A stretch of DNA of 63,918 nucleotides from the NCBI RefSeq assembly GCF_008520305.1, contig NZ_ML703264.1, positions 21,697 to 85,614 of the forward strand, read 5' to 3'. Of the stretch, positions 43,201-54,127 are shown in pieces. Position numbers and translations under genes: made by a program. The notes under the pieces are model-generated. The model saw only the letters and a program-made list of their open reading frames with translations. It ran no database searches and was not told the origin of the DNA. The number at the start of each line of letters is the position of its first letter. Positions within the stretch are counted from its first letter, which is position 1. Origin of the DNA: Mesorhizobium sp. SARCC-RB16n (GTDB taxonomy: Bacteria > Pseudomonadota > Alphaproteobacteria > Rhizobiales > Rhizobiaceae).

Positions 43201-44265
43201 GTCGTGCTGATCGGCAGCGACGGCACCATCCGTTCGATCAGCCGCCCAGCCGAGGCGCTGTTCGGTTTCGACAGCGACGAGGTGACCGGCAAGCCGTTCG
43301 CTTCGCTGTTTGCCATCGAGAGCCAGCGCGCGGCGCGCGACTATCTCACCGGCCTGTTGGAGCCCGGCGTGGCGAGCGTCTTGAATGATGGCCGCGAGGT
43401 GATCGGCCGCGAAGCACAGGGGCGCTTCATCCCGCTGTTCATGACCATCGGCCGGCTGCCCAACGATAGCGGCTTCTGCGCGGTGGTACGCGACATCACG
43501 CAGTGGAAGCGGGCCGAGGAGGATCTCACCCAGGCGCGTGCGGTGGCCGAACGCGCGTCCTCGCAGAAGACCGATTTCCTCGCCCGCATCAGCCACGAGA
43601 TCCGCACGCCGCTCAACGCCATCATCGGCTTTTCCGAGTTGATGGTCGACGAGAAGTTCGGGCCGGTCGCCAATGACCGCTACCGCGACTATCTGCGCGA
43701 CATCAACCGCTCGGGCAACCACGTGCTCGACCTGGTCAACGACCTCCTGGACATCTCGAAGATCGAGGCCGGCCAGCAGGAAATGGCTTATGAGGCGGTG
43801 TCACTCAACGATACGCTGGCCGAAACCGTGGCGATGATGCAGCCACAGGCCAATCGCGAACGCGTCATCATCCGCTCCAGCTTCGCCTCGCGGCTGCCGG
43901 AAGTGGTGGCCGACCTTCGCAGCGTGCGGCAGATCGCGCTCAACATACTGTCCAATGCCGTCCGCTATACCCAGGCCGGCGGCCAGGTGATCGTCTCGAC
44001 CGCCTATGAGACCTCGGGCGACGTCGTCATGCGGGTGCGCGATACAGGCATCGGCATGAGCCAGGCGGAGATCGAGCAGGCACTGAAGCCGTTCAAGCAG
44101 ATCAATGCCCTGAAGCGCGGGCGCGGCGACGGCACCGGCCTTGGCCTGCCGCTGACCAAGGCGATGGTGGAAGCCAACCGCGCCCGCTTCACCATCAATT
44201 CGACGCCCGGCGAAGGCACGCTGGTGGAGGTCGCCTTCCCGTCGACCCGGGTGCTGGCGGAATAG
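40261..44265 (+). CDS. giant cytoplasmic PAS sensor histidine kinase (PdhS/PleC-like)
   Basis: This 1334-residue kinase has no membrane segment. PAS-like regions lie near residues 10-110, 385-495 (LRFVWRTDAEGKFSALSPEF), 840-930 (PVPLIIHSGDQLHYANEEFL) and 965-1085 (TATDGVVLIGSDGTIRSISR). The kinase core has H-box FLARISHEIRTPLNAIIGFS with phospho-acceptor His1112, N-box NILSNAVRYTQ, and G-boxes DTGIGM and GTGLGLPL. Between the PAS domains are long acidic Pro/Ala/Glu-rich linkers (about 240-380 and 520-820). The layout and kinase core resemble PdhS/PleC/DivJ kinases acting on the cell-cycle regulator DivK; that assignment is inferred. I set the start at MPSEYSFLDVA, after GAGGG; an upstream in-frame ATG at 40183 is possible. 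Confidence 0.88.
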   Translation: MPSEYSFLDVAVLDAVRQRFAAGDAIAILSVDLEQVIWANGPGAAMFGYPDIEAIIGASAQLPLIARRQIMATSGFPQIGGDRSITVRLATGMTSRAVGFLASAVTLPDGENAIMLAVPAAQTGSRSAAEIASRAISGFTEDGHFIAFIDAKGNVEAASEGFSALGIQPATLAALVADVTAEGERIVKRLVPGGRTSYPAGLVRLTPERHLLVVIDEDQLEDSTTGAADGSPAATESPVKEIGGTSAAAETAAVESGSRPDNQPTADASRTEAVEQPTGDAEAEQELAPSEPVADDMPERAMRETDGPAAPAPVAADNDQLAAGTPAQHDHWYFNAGEDDAPATPEPKSVAEAVATETSVDSVKQDEATSPAAPTATAATRTIDRSAAPLRFVWRTDAEGKFSALSPEFADIVGHPAADVIGRRFRDVAAAFGLDASGEIAGLLERRDTWSGRSVLWPVVGTDLKIPVDLAALPVYGRSRAFEGFRGFGVARTGDAVVDPEAIGMALVPNGEIPAAPKTEAVETVPEEPKAEEPKASDPFKGEVPALTIVPKPERRFADKVIRLAEHRQPANDKGLSTLERSAFREIGERLKKDSSTAEPSEAEPAKPARRAERGAGTGPLPEPQDATRPVSDAKPPADIATPDADPTGSSQEPNTGPAHGLPASGAEHERDAGEPSLGDAEDLRDLARLDGAQPDQVEQQAPTSESPLPAASGSLLDYADKEDKPADVADDSDEEPAPEAQEIIGDGEASAQSGPAKAPADDESMTSDDFRDAEDNEDWVDEEAAASGEETIAASGGTGGTHEAAETFAERPRLQVPPLKAEGFMPSAFSVGNENKTPDTSLLGKLPVPLIIHSGDQLHYANEEFLDLTGYGTLEDLEDAGGLGALFADPYADDGASDGSDRALRLKTRDGQEFAIDAILRSVPWRDGKALMLVVRRSGEDDAPTAAHAIGEEPTQPDISELKARIAEMRTIIDTATDGVVLIGSDGTIRSISRPAEALFGFDSDEVTGKPFASLFAIESQRAARDYLTGLLEPGVASVLNDGREVIGREAQGRFIPLFMTIGRLPNDSGFCAVVRDITQWKRAEEDLTQARAVAERASSQKTDFLARISHEIRTPLNAIIGFSELMVDEKFGPVANDRYRDYLRDINRSGNHVLDLVNDLLDISKIEAGQQEMAYEAVSLNDTLAETVAMMQPQANRERVIIRSSFASRLPEVVADLRSVRQIALNILSNAVRYTQAGGQVIVSTAYETSGDVVMRVRDTGIGMSQAEIEQALKPFKQINALKRGRGDGTGLGLPLTKAMVEANRARFTINSTPGEGTLVEVAFPSTRVLAE

Positions 44266-44279
44266 CAAGTCCAAAAGAA

Positions 44280-44300
44280 AAGGCGCCCAAAGGACGCCTT
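44280..44300 (-). terminator. probable terminator for minus-strand transcript
   Basis: AAGGCG and CGCCTT form a 6-bp stem with a 9-base loop. On the minus strand the hairpin is followed by TTCTTTT, so it could end the acetoacetyl-CoA synthetase transcript about 205 bp beyond its stop; on the plus strand, after the kinase, there is no T-run. Confidence 0.5.
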
Positions 44301-44504
44301 AAGAGATGAGATTGCTGTCACAACGGGGGCTTGAGCTGAATTCAGATCCTCGGGGCTGAGGAACGGGATTTCTCCCTCAAGTTACGTGCGACTATCGATG
44401 CCGGGCCTTAACAAGTCCTTACCGGGTCGCCAAAAAATTTACGAATGTGTACCACTCGTGAAATCTAGGTAAATTCGCGCGACATATTTCGTTAACCATG
44501 CCTG

Positions 44505-46463
<1,959 letters not shown>

Positions 46464-46665
46464 GATCGATCCTCCCACGGTCGTCATCGCTTATGCATAT
46501 CGCAGCGCAGCAGAGCAAGATTTTGTTGGGCCGACTCAGCCAGGTGTGCGCAAATGCCATCGCCGGGCCATAAAGACTTGAAATGCGTCAGCCCTAAGTC
46601 GTAGTGACGACGGGGTTACACCCGTCGGACGATCGTTTTATCGGAATGGAAGCATACGGGGCTAT

Positions 46666-48519
46666 ATGCCATCATCCTTGATCCGCCGCGGAGTATGGGC
46701 GATCGGCGCTGCCGCGATCGTCATCGCTCTGGTGATCGCTGCCCTGCCGCTGATCGCCTCGACGCGGATCGTGCGTGACCGCATCGCCTGGGAATTGAGC
46801 GCCTGGAGCGGCTTTCGGGTTGCCATCGAGGGGTCGCCGCGCATCGAGGTCTGGCCGAAATTCCGCGCGATCCTGACCGATGTGACGCTGTCCAAATGGA
46901 CGGACGCCGATGCGCCGCCGGTCGTCGAAGCCGAACGGGTCGAGGTCGACCTCTCGGCCATGGCGGCATTGCAGGGCGATGTGGTGTTTTCCACGGCACG
47001 GCTGGTGCGGCCGACCATCCGGGTGCAGCGCACGGCGGACGGGCTGTTTCTGCCCACGGCGCCGACCGGCGGGCGCATCGCGCGTTCCATCGACGCGGCT
47101 CGTGGCCTGGTCAACGCCGACCCCGCCAAGCCCGACCTCGACAAGCTGCCTGCCGACACTTTCGGCACCGTGGAGTTCAGGGATGGCCGCATGGTGGCTT
47201 CCGTCAACGGCAAGGATGTGGAAATCCTGAGCAGTCTTAGCGGCCAGGCCACATGGGCGGCGATGAACAGCAACGCGACGCTGTCCGCGACCGGAATCTG
47301 GCGTGGCGAAAGCGTGACCGTGGATGCCGCCTCGCCGAGACCGCTGGTCCTGTTTGCCGGGGGCATGGCGCCGCTCGCTCTTTCATTCAAGGCAGCGCCC
47401 GCCACCTTCTCGTTCGACGGCACGGCCAGCATGTCCGCAAACGCCTATTTCGACGGCCAGGTGAAATTCGCGGCCCCGTCGCTGCGCCGCGTGCTGGAAT
47501 GGTCGCAGGCCGGCATCGCTCAGACCGCGGCGATCGGCTCGGTCAGCATTTCGAGTAAGGTCACGGCGTCGGCCGGGCGCGTCAAATTCGAAAACACGGC
47601 GCTGGCGCTGGACAACAACCCGGGCATGGGCGCGCTGGACGTGTCGCTTGGCGAGACACAGCCGGTGATCTCGGGCACACTTGCCTTCGACACGCTCGAC
47701 CTCAGGTCGTTCCTATCCGCTTTCACGCCGCTGGGACCGGCGAGCAGCGGCGAACCGGGTCAGGTCGACAGGAGTTTCGCCGACAGGGTCAATCTCGATC
47801 TCAGGCTGTCGGCGGCCCATGCCACGGCGGGGAGCATCCAGCTTGCCGATGTCGCGGCCACCGCCCAGGTCAAGGACGGCCTTTCCGTGTTCGATATCTC
47901 CGATGCCTCGGCTTTTGGCGGCAACATCCAGACCAGCCTTCGTTTCGACCGCAAACCCGAGGGTACCCAGGTCGAGATGCGGCTGCTGGCGTCCGATGTC
48001 GATGGCGGCGCGTTCGGTACCGCGGCCGGGATGACCCGGCTGGTGCCGGTCGGCACGGGCACCGTTTCGGTCATCCTCAAGGGACCGGGAAGGACTTGGG
48101 ATTCGATCTTTGAAAATGCCGACGGCTCGGTCTCGGCGACCTTCGGCCCTGGCGCGCTCAGCAAGTTCAACCTGCCGGCCTTTCTTAAGCATACCGAGCA
48201 AGGCGGCTTCTTCGCGCTCGACGATGTTTCGGACGGGACGCTGCCTATCGATGGGGCCGAAGTGAAGGCAACCATTTCGAGAGGCGTGGCCAGAATCGAC
48301 AAGGCCGAGGCCAATTCGGCGAAATACAAGATCTGGCTTTCGGGCATCGCATCCTACGCAGGACGCGGACTGGCGCTGTCGGGCGGCGTCATCCAGTCGG
48401 ATCAGCCAGCAACGCAAAAGAGCGGCCAGCAGGGACCGAACCAGTCGTCGTTTTTCGTCGGCGGAACGTGGAGCACGCCGTTCATTTCACCCATCAGCCG
48501 CGGCGTTTCGGGCGAATAA
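46666..48519 (+). CDS. AsmA family protein
   Basis: This 617-residue inner-membrane-anchored periplasmic protein belongs to the AsmA family, which is linked to lipid transport and outer-membrane homeostasis. A single N-terminal hydrophobic segment (VWAIGAAAIVIALVIAALPL, residues 10-29) is followed by the AsmA pattern SGFRVAIEGSPRIEVWPKFR and a C-terminal AsmA_2 region (GTVSVILKGPGRTWDSIFEN, DGSVSATFGPGALSKFNLPA). It stands alone, divergent from acetoacetyl-CoA synthetase with a 202-bp gap. No operon partners suggest a more precise role. Confidence 0.92.
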   Translation: MPSSLIRRGVWAIGAAAIVIALVIAALPLIASTRIVRDRIAWELSAWSGFRVAIEGSPRIEVWPKFRAILTDVTLSKWTDADAPPVVEAERVEVDLSAMAALQGDVVFSTARLVRPTIRVQRTADGLFLPTAPTGGRIARSIDAARGLVNADPAKPDLDKLPADTFGTVEFRDGRMVASVNGKDVEILSSLSGQATWAAMNSNATLSATGIWRGESVTVDAASPRPLVLFAGGMAPLALSFKAAPATFSFDGTASMSANAYFDGQVKFAAPSLRRVLEWSQAGIAQTAAIGSVSISSKVTASAGRVKFENTALALDNNPGMGALDVSLGETQPVISGTLAFDTLDLRSFLSAFTPLGPASSGEPGQVDRSFADRVNLDLRLSAAHATAGSIQLADVAATAQVKDGLSVFDISDASAFGGNIQTSLRFDRKPEGTQVEMRLLASDVDGGAFGTAAGMTRLVPVGTGTVSVILKGPGRTWDSIFENADGSVSATFGPGALSKFNLPAFLKHTEQGGFFALDDVSDGTLPIDGAEVKATISRGVARIDKAEANSAKYKIWLSGIASYAGRGLALSGGVIQSDQPATQKSGQQGPNQSSFFVGGTWSTPFISPISRGVSGE

Positions 48520-48607
48520 CGCCTTGCGCCTGAAGCGCCGCTCCTAACTCTTTGTTCTTACGTAATTCCGGACGGAAAACCGCTGCGCACTTTTCCTGGA
48601 ATTGCTC

Positions 48608-49426
48608 CTAACCGCGTTGCGCGGCCCGCTCGTCAAGCTGCCGCTGCACCTCGCGCCGCTTGTTGGCGACCGAAGCGATGATGACGCCAATCGTGACGAT
48701 TGCGATCAGAAGGGTGCAGGCGGCATTGATCTCCGGCGTCACACCGAGGCGGACCTGGCTGTAGATCTTCATCGGCAGCGTGGTGGCGCCAGGGCCTGAA
48801 GCAAAGCTGGCGATGACTAGGTCGTCCAGCGACAGCGTGAAGGCCAGCATCCAGCCCGACACGATTGCTGGCAGAATGACCGGCAGCGTGATCTGGAAGA
48901 AGGTCTTCACCGGCGGCGCGCCAAGATCCATGGCGGCTTCTTCAAGAGAGCGATCGAAGCTGACAAGCCGCGACTGCACGACGACCGCGACAAAGCACAT
49001 CGTGAAGGTGATATGCGCGAGGATCACGGTCGTCATGCCGCGATCCATGCCGATGGCGACAAACAGCAGGAGCAGCGACAGACCGGTGATGACATCAGGC
49101 ATGACCAATGGTGCGAAAATCATGCCGGAGAACAGGACCCTGCCCCGGAAGCGTGTGTAGCGGGTCAGCGCCAAGGCTCCCATGGTGCCGAGAACCGTGG
49201 CCACGGTCGCCGAAATCAGACCGACGCGAATGGTCACCCATGCCGCGTCCATCAGGCCCTGATTGTGGAACAGCGAAACGTACCATTTGGTGGAAAAGCC
49301 GCCCCAGACGGTGACGAGCTTGGACTCGTTGAAGGAGAAGACGACGAGCAGCACGATCGGCAAATAGAGAAAGGCAAAACCGAGCGTGATCGAGGTGATG
49401 TTGAAGCGGCTCCAGGTGGTGTTCAT
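48608..49426 (-). CDS. potI: putrescine ABC transporter permease PotI
   Basis: This 272-residue inner-membrane subunit has about six membrane segments and the EAA loop EEAAMDLGAPPVKTFFQITL. FSFNESKLVTVWGGFSTKWY near the N-terminus is characteristic of PotC/PotI permeases. The ATG overlaps the potH stop by four bases (ATGA). It is the last gene of potFGHI. The assignment to PotI rather than PotC rests on the potF-type binding protein and the gene order potF-G-H-I. Confidence 0.92.
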   Translation of the reverse strand: MNTTWSRFNITSITLGFAFLYLPIVLLVVFSFNESKLVTVWGGFSTKWYVSLFHNQGLMDAAWVTIRVGLISATVATVLGTMGALALTRYTRFRGRVLFSGMIFAPLVMPDVITGLSLLLLFVAIGMDRGMTTVILAHITFTMCFVAVVVQSRLVSFDRSLEEAAMDLGAPPVKTFFQITLPVILPAIVSGWMLAFTLSLDDLVIASFASGPGATTLPMKIYSQVRLGVTPEINAACTLLIAIVTIGVIIASVANKRREVQRQLDERAAQRG

Positions 49427-50391
49427 TTGTCCTGCTCCTGCGCGCGGGCCTGGGCATGCTGGAACAACACGATCGGCACGATCAGCAGCAGCAGCAGGAT
49501 GACGGCAACGGCCGACGACACCGGCCAGTCACGATTGGCGAAAAATTCGTTCCACAGCGTCTTGCCGATCATCAGCGTCTGCGAGCCGCCGAGCAGGTCG
49601 GGGATGACGAACTCGCCGACGGCAGGAATGAACACCAACAGGCAGCCGGCAATGACGCCGGGCAGCGACAGCGGAAAGGTGATCTTCCAGAAGGCAGCGG
49701 TCGGTGGGCAGCCGAGATCCTTGGCTGCCTCGATCAGGGAATAGTCCATCTTTTCCAATGACGAATAAAGCGGCAGCACCATGAACGGTAGGTAGGAATA
49801 GACGATGCCGATGAAGATAGCCGTGTAGGTGTTGAGGATCACCAGCGGCTGGTTGATGATGTGCAGCGACAAGAGCAACTGGTTGAGCAGACCCTCGGGC
49901 TTCAGGATGCCGATCCAGGCATAAACGCGGATCAGGAACGACGTCCAGAACGGCAGGATGACCAGCATCAGCAATGTCGGGCGGATCGTGGCCGGAGCGC
50001 GGGCCATGCCATAGGCGATGGGATAGCCAACCAGCAAGGTCAGCACCGTCGAGATGGCAGCGATGACGACGCTGGTGAGGTAGGCCCTGAAATAGAGTGC
50101 GTCTTGCGTCAGCCAGACATAATTGTCGAAGTTGAGGTCGCGAAAACCGGTGAAGAAGCCGGAAATGCCGTCCCTGAAATCGAGCACCGGCGTATAGGGC
50201 GGCATGGCGATAGCCGTCTGCGACAGCGATATCTTGAAGACGATGACGAAGGGGACGAGAAAGAAGAACAGCAGCCAGAGATAGGGAACGATGATGACGA
50301 GCCGGCTGACGAAGCCGGCGCCCAGTCGCATCATGAACGGCTTGGCGGCAGTCGGTGGCGGGGCGGCATCGGCGACGGCGATATTGGACAT
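49423..50391 (-). CDS. potH: putrescine ABC transporter permease PotH
   Basis: This 322-residue permease has an extended N-terminus before the first membrane segment (LVIIVPYLWLLFFFLVPFVI), as in PotH. Other landmarks are YTPVLDFRDGISGFFTGF in the first periplasmic loop and the EAA loop IEAAKDLGCPPTAAFWKITF. The start MSNIAVADAAPP is 10 bp after the potG stop; a longer frame is unlikely because it would overlap potG. Confidence 0.93.
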   Translation of the reverse strand: MSNIAVADAAPPPTAAKPFMMRLGAGFVSRLVIIVPYLWLLFFFLVPFVIVFKISLSQTAIAMPPYTPVLDFRDGISGFFTGFRDLNFDNYVWLTQDALYFRAYLTSVVIAAISTVLTLLVGYPIAYGMARAPATIRPTLLMLVILPFWTSFLIRVYAWIGILKPEGLLNQLLLSLHIINQPLVILNTYTAIFIGIVYSYLPFMVLPLYSSLEKMDYSLIEAAKDLGCPPTAAFWKITFPLSLPGVIAGCLLVFIPAVGEFVIPDLLGGSQTLMIGKTLWNEFFANRDWPVSSAVAVILLLLLIVPIVLFQHAQARAQEQDK

Positions 50392-50401
50392 GACCGCCCC
50401 C

Positions 50402-51544
50402 TTACCGCGCCAGCACGACGCCGGCATCAGGCCGGAATGACACCCAGGCACGGTCGTTCCAGGTCAGAGGATCCTCGGTCACACGGGCCGCGTTCAGGGC
50501 GCTTGCCCGCACGATCTGCCCGTCGTCCAGCCTGACGTGATAGACGGTCATGTCGCCGAGATAGGCGATGTCGTAAACCTCGCCCTCCAGCGCGTTGACG
50601 GCATCGACCGGCTTCTTAGACGAGACCCTGATCTTCTCCGGTCTGATGGCGAAGACGATATTGGCATCGGCCCTTGCGGCCGCGCCACCATTTTCGACGA
50701 CGATCTGCGCTCCGCTTGGGCCTGTAATGCGCGTCGTGTTGGCCGACTGTTCGGCAATCTTGCCCTCGAACATGTTCACGTTGCCGACGAAATGGGCGAC
50801 GAAGCGCGACGTCGGGGCTTCGTAGACTTCCGGCGGCGTCGCAACCTGCATGACCTCGCCCTTGTCCATGATGGCGATGCGATCGGCCATCGTCATCGCC
50901 TCTTCCTGGTCATGGGTGACGACGACGAAGGTGAGACCAAGCTCCTGCTGCAAATCCATCAGTTCGAACTGGGTTTCCTCGCGCAGTTTCTTGTCGAGCG
51001 CGCCGAGCGGCTCGTCGAGCAGCAGTACCTTCGGTCGCTTGGCGACCGAGCGGGCGAGTGCGACGCGCTGGCGCTGGCCGCCGGAGAGCTGGTGCGGCTT
51101 GCGCTTGGCGAACTGCTCGAGCTTGACCAGCTTAAGCATCTCGGCGACGCGCTTTTGGATATCGGGCTTCGGCATGCCTTCCTGCCTGAGGCCGAAGGCG
51201 ATGTTGTTCTCGACCGTCATATGCGGGAACAGGGCATAGGACTGGAACATCATGTTGACCGGCCGGCGATAGGGAGGAATGCCGCGCAGGTCTTGGCCAT
51301 CGAGCAGGATGCGGCCGGCTGTCGGTTCCTCGAAGCCGGCAAGCATCCTGAGCAGCGTCGACTTTCCGCACCCCGAGGCGCCAAGCAGGGCGAAGAATTC
51401 ACGTTCGAAAATGGTCAGCGACAGATTGTTGACGGCGGTGAAGTCACCGAATTTCTTGGTGACCTTGTCGAACTGGATATATGGCTTGGCGTTCGGGTCT
51501 TTCCATGGCGTGAAATCCCTACGGATGCTGCCAAGCGATTTCAT
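50402..51544 (-). CDS. potG: putrescine ABC transporter ATP-binding protein PotG
   Basis: This 380-residue ATPase drives PotHI. Motifs in order are Walker A GASGCGKST (residues about 55-63), Q-loop MMFQSYALFPHM, signature LSGGQRQR, Walker B LLLDEPLGALD, and the switch His in VVVTHDQEEA. A C-terminal TOBE/OB domain follows (FAIRPEKIRVSSKK, YLGDMTVYHVRLDDG), which PotA/PotG use for regulation. It lies between potF and potH, 75 bp after potF. Confidence 0.95.
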   Translation of the reverse strand: MKSLGSIRRDFTPWKDPNAKPYIQFDKVTKKFGDFTAVNNLSLTIFEREFFALLGASGCGKSTLLRMLAGFEEPTAGRILLDGQDLRGIPPYRRPVNMMFQSYALFPHMTVENNIAFGLRQEGMPKPDIQKRVAEMLKLVKLEQFAKRKPHQLSGGQRQRVALARSVAKRPKVLLLDEPLGALDKKLREETQFELMDLQQELGLTFVVVTHDQEEAMTMADRIAIMDKGEVMQVATPPEVYEAPTSRFVAHFVGNVNMFEGKIAEQSANTTRITGPSGAQIVVENGGAAARADANIVFAIRPEKIRVSSKKPVDAVNALEGEVYDIAYLGDMTVYHVRLDDGQIVRASALNAARVTEDPLTWNDRAWVSFRPDAGVVLAR

Positions 51545-51619
51545 GTCCCACTCCGTGCTTTTTTATTCCCCAAAAGAAATCGGCCCCGGCAGTTGGCTGC
51601 CGGGGTCGCGTCGGATTGC

Positions 51620-52717
51620 CTACTGGCCGGTGACGATCTTGGTCCAGCTGCGCGTGACGACGCGCTGGGTCTTGGGATCGTAAGGCTGGACGGTATAGAG
51701 CTTCTGCAAGGTCGCGGCGTCCGGATAGACCGACGGATCGTCGAGCAGCGTCTTGTCGACGAATTGCTGCGAAGCCTTGTTGCCGTTGGCATAAAGGACA
51801 TAGTTCGACGACTTGGCGATCACTTCCGGCGTCATCATGTAGTTGATGAATTCGAGCGCCTCGGCGACATGCGGCGCATCAGCGGGGATCGCCATCTGAT
51901 CGAACCACATCTGGGCGCCCTCCTTCGGCACTGAATACCCTATTTCCACGCCTTGCTTGGCCTCGACCGCGCGGTTGCGAGCCTGGAACACATCACCCGA
52001 CCAGCCGACCGCCAGGCAGATGTCGCCATTGGCAAGTGCGTTGATGTATTCGGACGAGTGGAATTTCCGGATGTAGGGACGGATCTTGAGAAGAGCTTCC
52101 TCAGCCTTGGCGATATCGTCAGGCGAGGTGCTGTTGGGGTCCAGGCCGAGATATTTCAGCGCCGCCGGCAGGATGTCGGACGGAGAATCCAGCACATAGA
52201 CGCCGCAGTCCTTCAATTTGGCCAGGCTGTCCGGATTGAAGAAGGTATCCCAGCTGTCGATCTTGTCGGTGCCGAGTGCTGCCTTCACTTTCTTGATGTT
52301 ATAGCCGATGCCGACCGTGCCCCACATGTAATTGACCGAGTATTCGTTGCCGGGGTCGTATTTGGCGGTGCGCTCCGTAACCGTATCCCACATGTTGGAC
52401 AGGTTCGGCAGCTTCGACTTGTCGAGCTTCTGGAACACACCCGCCTGGATCTGGCGGGCGAGGAAATTGCCGCTCGGCACGACGACGTCGTAGCCGCTGC
52501 CGCCGGCGAGCAGTTTGGTTTCGAGGATTTCGTTGGAATCGAAGGTGTCGTAGACGACCTTGATGCCGGTCTTCTTGGTGAAGTCATCGATGATCGAACT
52601 GTCGATATAGTCCGACCAGTTGAAGACGTTGACGACGCGGTCCTCGGCGTGACCGGCGGGCGTCAAAAGCGCCAGAAATACCGAGGTCGCCGAAAGCCAG
52701 AGCGCTTTGCGGATCAT
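51620..52717 (-). CDS. potF: putrescine-binding periplasmic protein PotF
   Basis: This 365-residue binding protein starts with a signal peptide (MIRKALWLSATSVFLALLTP, cleavage after GHA). The mature start VVNVFNWSDYIDSSIIDDFT, then YDTFDSNEILETKLLAGGSG, YDVVVPSGNF and WGTVGIGYN are strongly conserved PotF/PotD features. AAAGGAGAATAG gives an excellent ribosome site. It heads the potFGHI operon. The downstream puuAB pair supports putrescine as ligand. Confidence 0.95.
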   Translation of the reverse strand: MIRKALWLSATSVFLALLTPAGHAEDRVVNVFNWSDYIDSSIIDDFTKKTGIKVVYDTFDSNEILETKLLAGGSGYDVVVPSGNFLARQIQAGVFQKLDKSKLPNLSNMWDTVTERTAKYDPGNEYSVNYMWGTVGIGYNIKKVKAALGTDKIDSWDTFFNPDSLAKLKDCGVYVLDSPSDILPAALKYLGLDPNSTSPDDIAKAEEALLKIRPYIRKFHSSEYINALANGDICLAVGWSGDVFQARNRAVEAKQGVEIGYSVPKEGAQMWFDQMAIPADAPHVAEALEFINYMMTPEVIAKSSNYVLYANGNKASQQFVDKTLLDDPSVYPDAATLQKLYTVQPYDPKTQRVVTRSWTKIVTGQ

Positions 52718-53040
52718 GCTATTCTCCTTTGGTGAGTGTTCCATTGCCGGCTCGTCACGACATGCGCGCGGCCGGGCATTTGATTCAGACTGTTGAGCTT
52801 TCCAGAGGCCGACAAGCGCCATTCGGCACGCCTGCAGCCGCCCGGTCGTTCGGGGCGGGAAGGAATTGCGGTGCCGTCAGAAGCTTTCGCCGCCGCGCGG
52901 ACAGAGATACAAGAATGTGGTCCGGTCTCGATCGAGCCGCCGGGGAGACTTGGCAAGATACGCCTGTCTTGTTGTTGCCGTGTTTCCAGCCTGCCCGGGC
53001 GGCAGCGACGTTGTCAATGGGCAAAGCTTCAGCGCCGGCA
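52718..53040. other. potF upstream region, no gene
   Basis: About 320 bases between the 3' end of the EamA gene and potF, both on the minus strand. It should hold the potF promoter. I saw no clear operator, riboswitch or terminator. Confidence 0.5.
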
Positions 53041-53991
53041 TCAATTAGGCGAAGGCACTCCTGTAACCCCGGCACGCTGCGGCCGCGCCTGGCGCTTGAA
53101 TTCGAGCCCAATATGGACAAGCAGCGCCGTGACCACCACCGCGCCGCCGATGATGGTGCGCCCGGACGGCACCTCGGAATGGATGAGCCAGACCCATATC
53201 GGCCCCAGGATCGGCTCGAACGTGCCGAGCAGTGCCGCGATCGCCGCCGGGATCAGGCGCGCGCCGGTGGCAAAGAAAGCAAGGCCAAGGCCTAGATTGA
53301 CCACGCCGAAGACGAAGAGAAAGCCCATGTCGCCGGCCGACACCATGAAGGTCGAGGCCTGCGAGGCAGCGAACCCCGCCGCCAGGGTCGTGCCGAGACA
53401 GGTCGCCGGCGTCATGCGCACGCTGGAGAAGCGCCGGGTGATGACGGTGGCGATCGAGAACATGAACGCGATCAGCAGCGCCAGCCCATCGCCCATGGGC
53501 GAGACGGCGCCGTCAAGAGATTCAGACACCATGATGGCGACGCCGGCGATGACGGCGGCAATCGCCATCCAGGTGGCGACGGTTACTCTTTCGCGAAACA
53601 GCGCCCAGGCAAACAGGGCCGCCAGGAGCGGCACGCCGGCTTGCATCAAGAGAATGTTGGCGACGGTGGTATAGGCAAGCGCCACGACGAACGAGGTCGA
53701 CGCAATGGCGAAGCAGAATCCTACCGCAATGCCTGGCAGGCCCATGTCCCGGAATGACTTCACCATGCCGCGCCAGCCGTCACGCCAGACCATGAAGCAG
53801 AGCAGAAAGGCGGCAGCCCAGACGGAGCGCCAGAAAATAACCGTCCAGCTGTCAGCGACGTTGATGAAGCGGGCGATGGTGCCGCCGAAACTCCACATCA
53901 GCGCCGACAGGAACACCAGAAGCATGCCGACGCGTTCCTCGCGCGGCGAGGCTGTCGGCGCAACAAGGGTCTGAGATGCCGTGTCTGTCAT
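53041..53991 (-). CDS. EamA/DMT family metabolite exporter
   Basis: This 316-residue membrane protein has ten hydrophobic segments arranged as two EamA repeats. Landmarks are LLVFLSALMWSFGGTIARF in segment 1, LAYTTVANILLMQAGVPLLA in the first repeat and ATGARLIPAAIAALLGTFEP in the second. Members export amino acids or related metabolites, but the substrate is not predictable. The start MTDTASQTLV was chosen because upstream in-frame codons look non-coding. It lies downstream of the ScfR-like gene, with 136 bp between them. Confidence 0.88.
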   Translation of the reverse strand: MTDTASQTLVAPTASPREERVGMLLVFLSALMWSFGGTIARFINVADSWTVIFWRSVWAAAFLLCFMVWRDGWRGMVKSFRDMGLPGIAVGFCFAIASTSFVVALAYTTVANILLMQAGVPLLAALFAWALFRERVTVATWMAIAAVIAGVAIMVSESLDGAVSPMGDGLALLIAFMFSIATVITRRFSSVRMTPATCLGTTLAAGFAASQASTFMVSAGDMGFLFVFGVVNLGLGLAFFATGARLIPAAIAALLGTFEPILGPIWVWLIHSEVPSGRTIIGGAVVVTALLVHIGLEFKRQARPQRAGVTGVPSPN

Positions 53992-54127
53992 GGGCGCGAC
54001 TGTCGAGCTTTTGTGGACGGGACGATGCGCAAGGGACGACAAAAAACTACTCTGTTCGCGTAACGCAAAGACTTCAGCCGCGGGTGATCCAGAGATTGGC
54101 GACGATTGTGGCACCTTTGCTGCAGCG

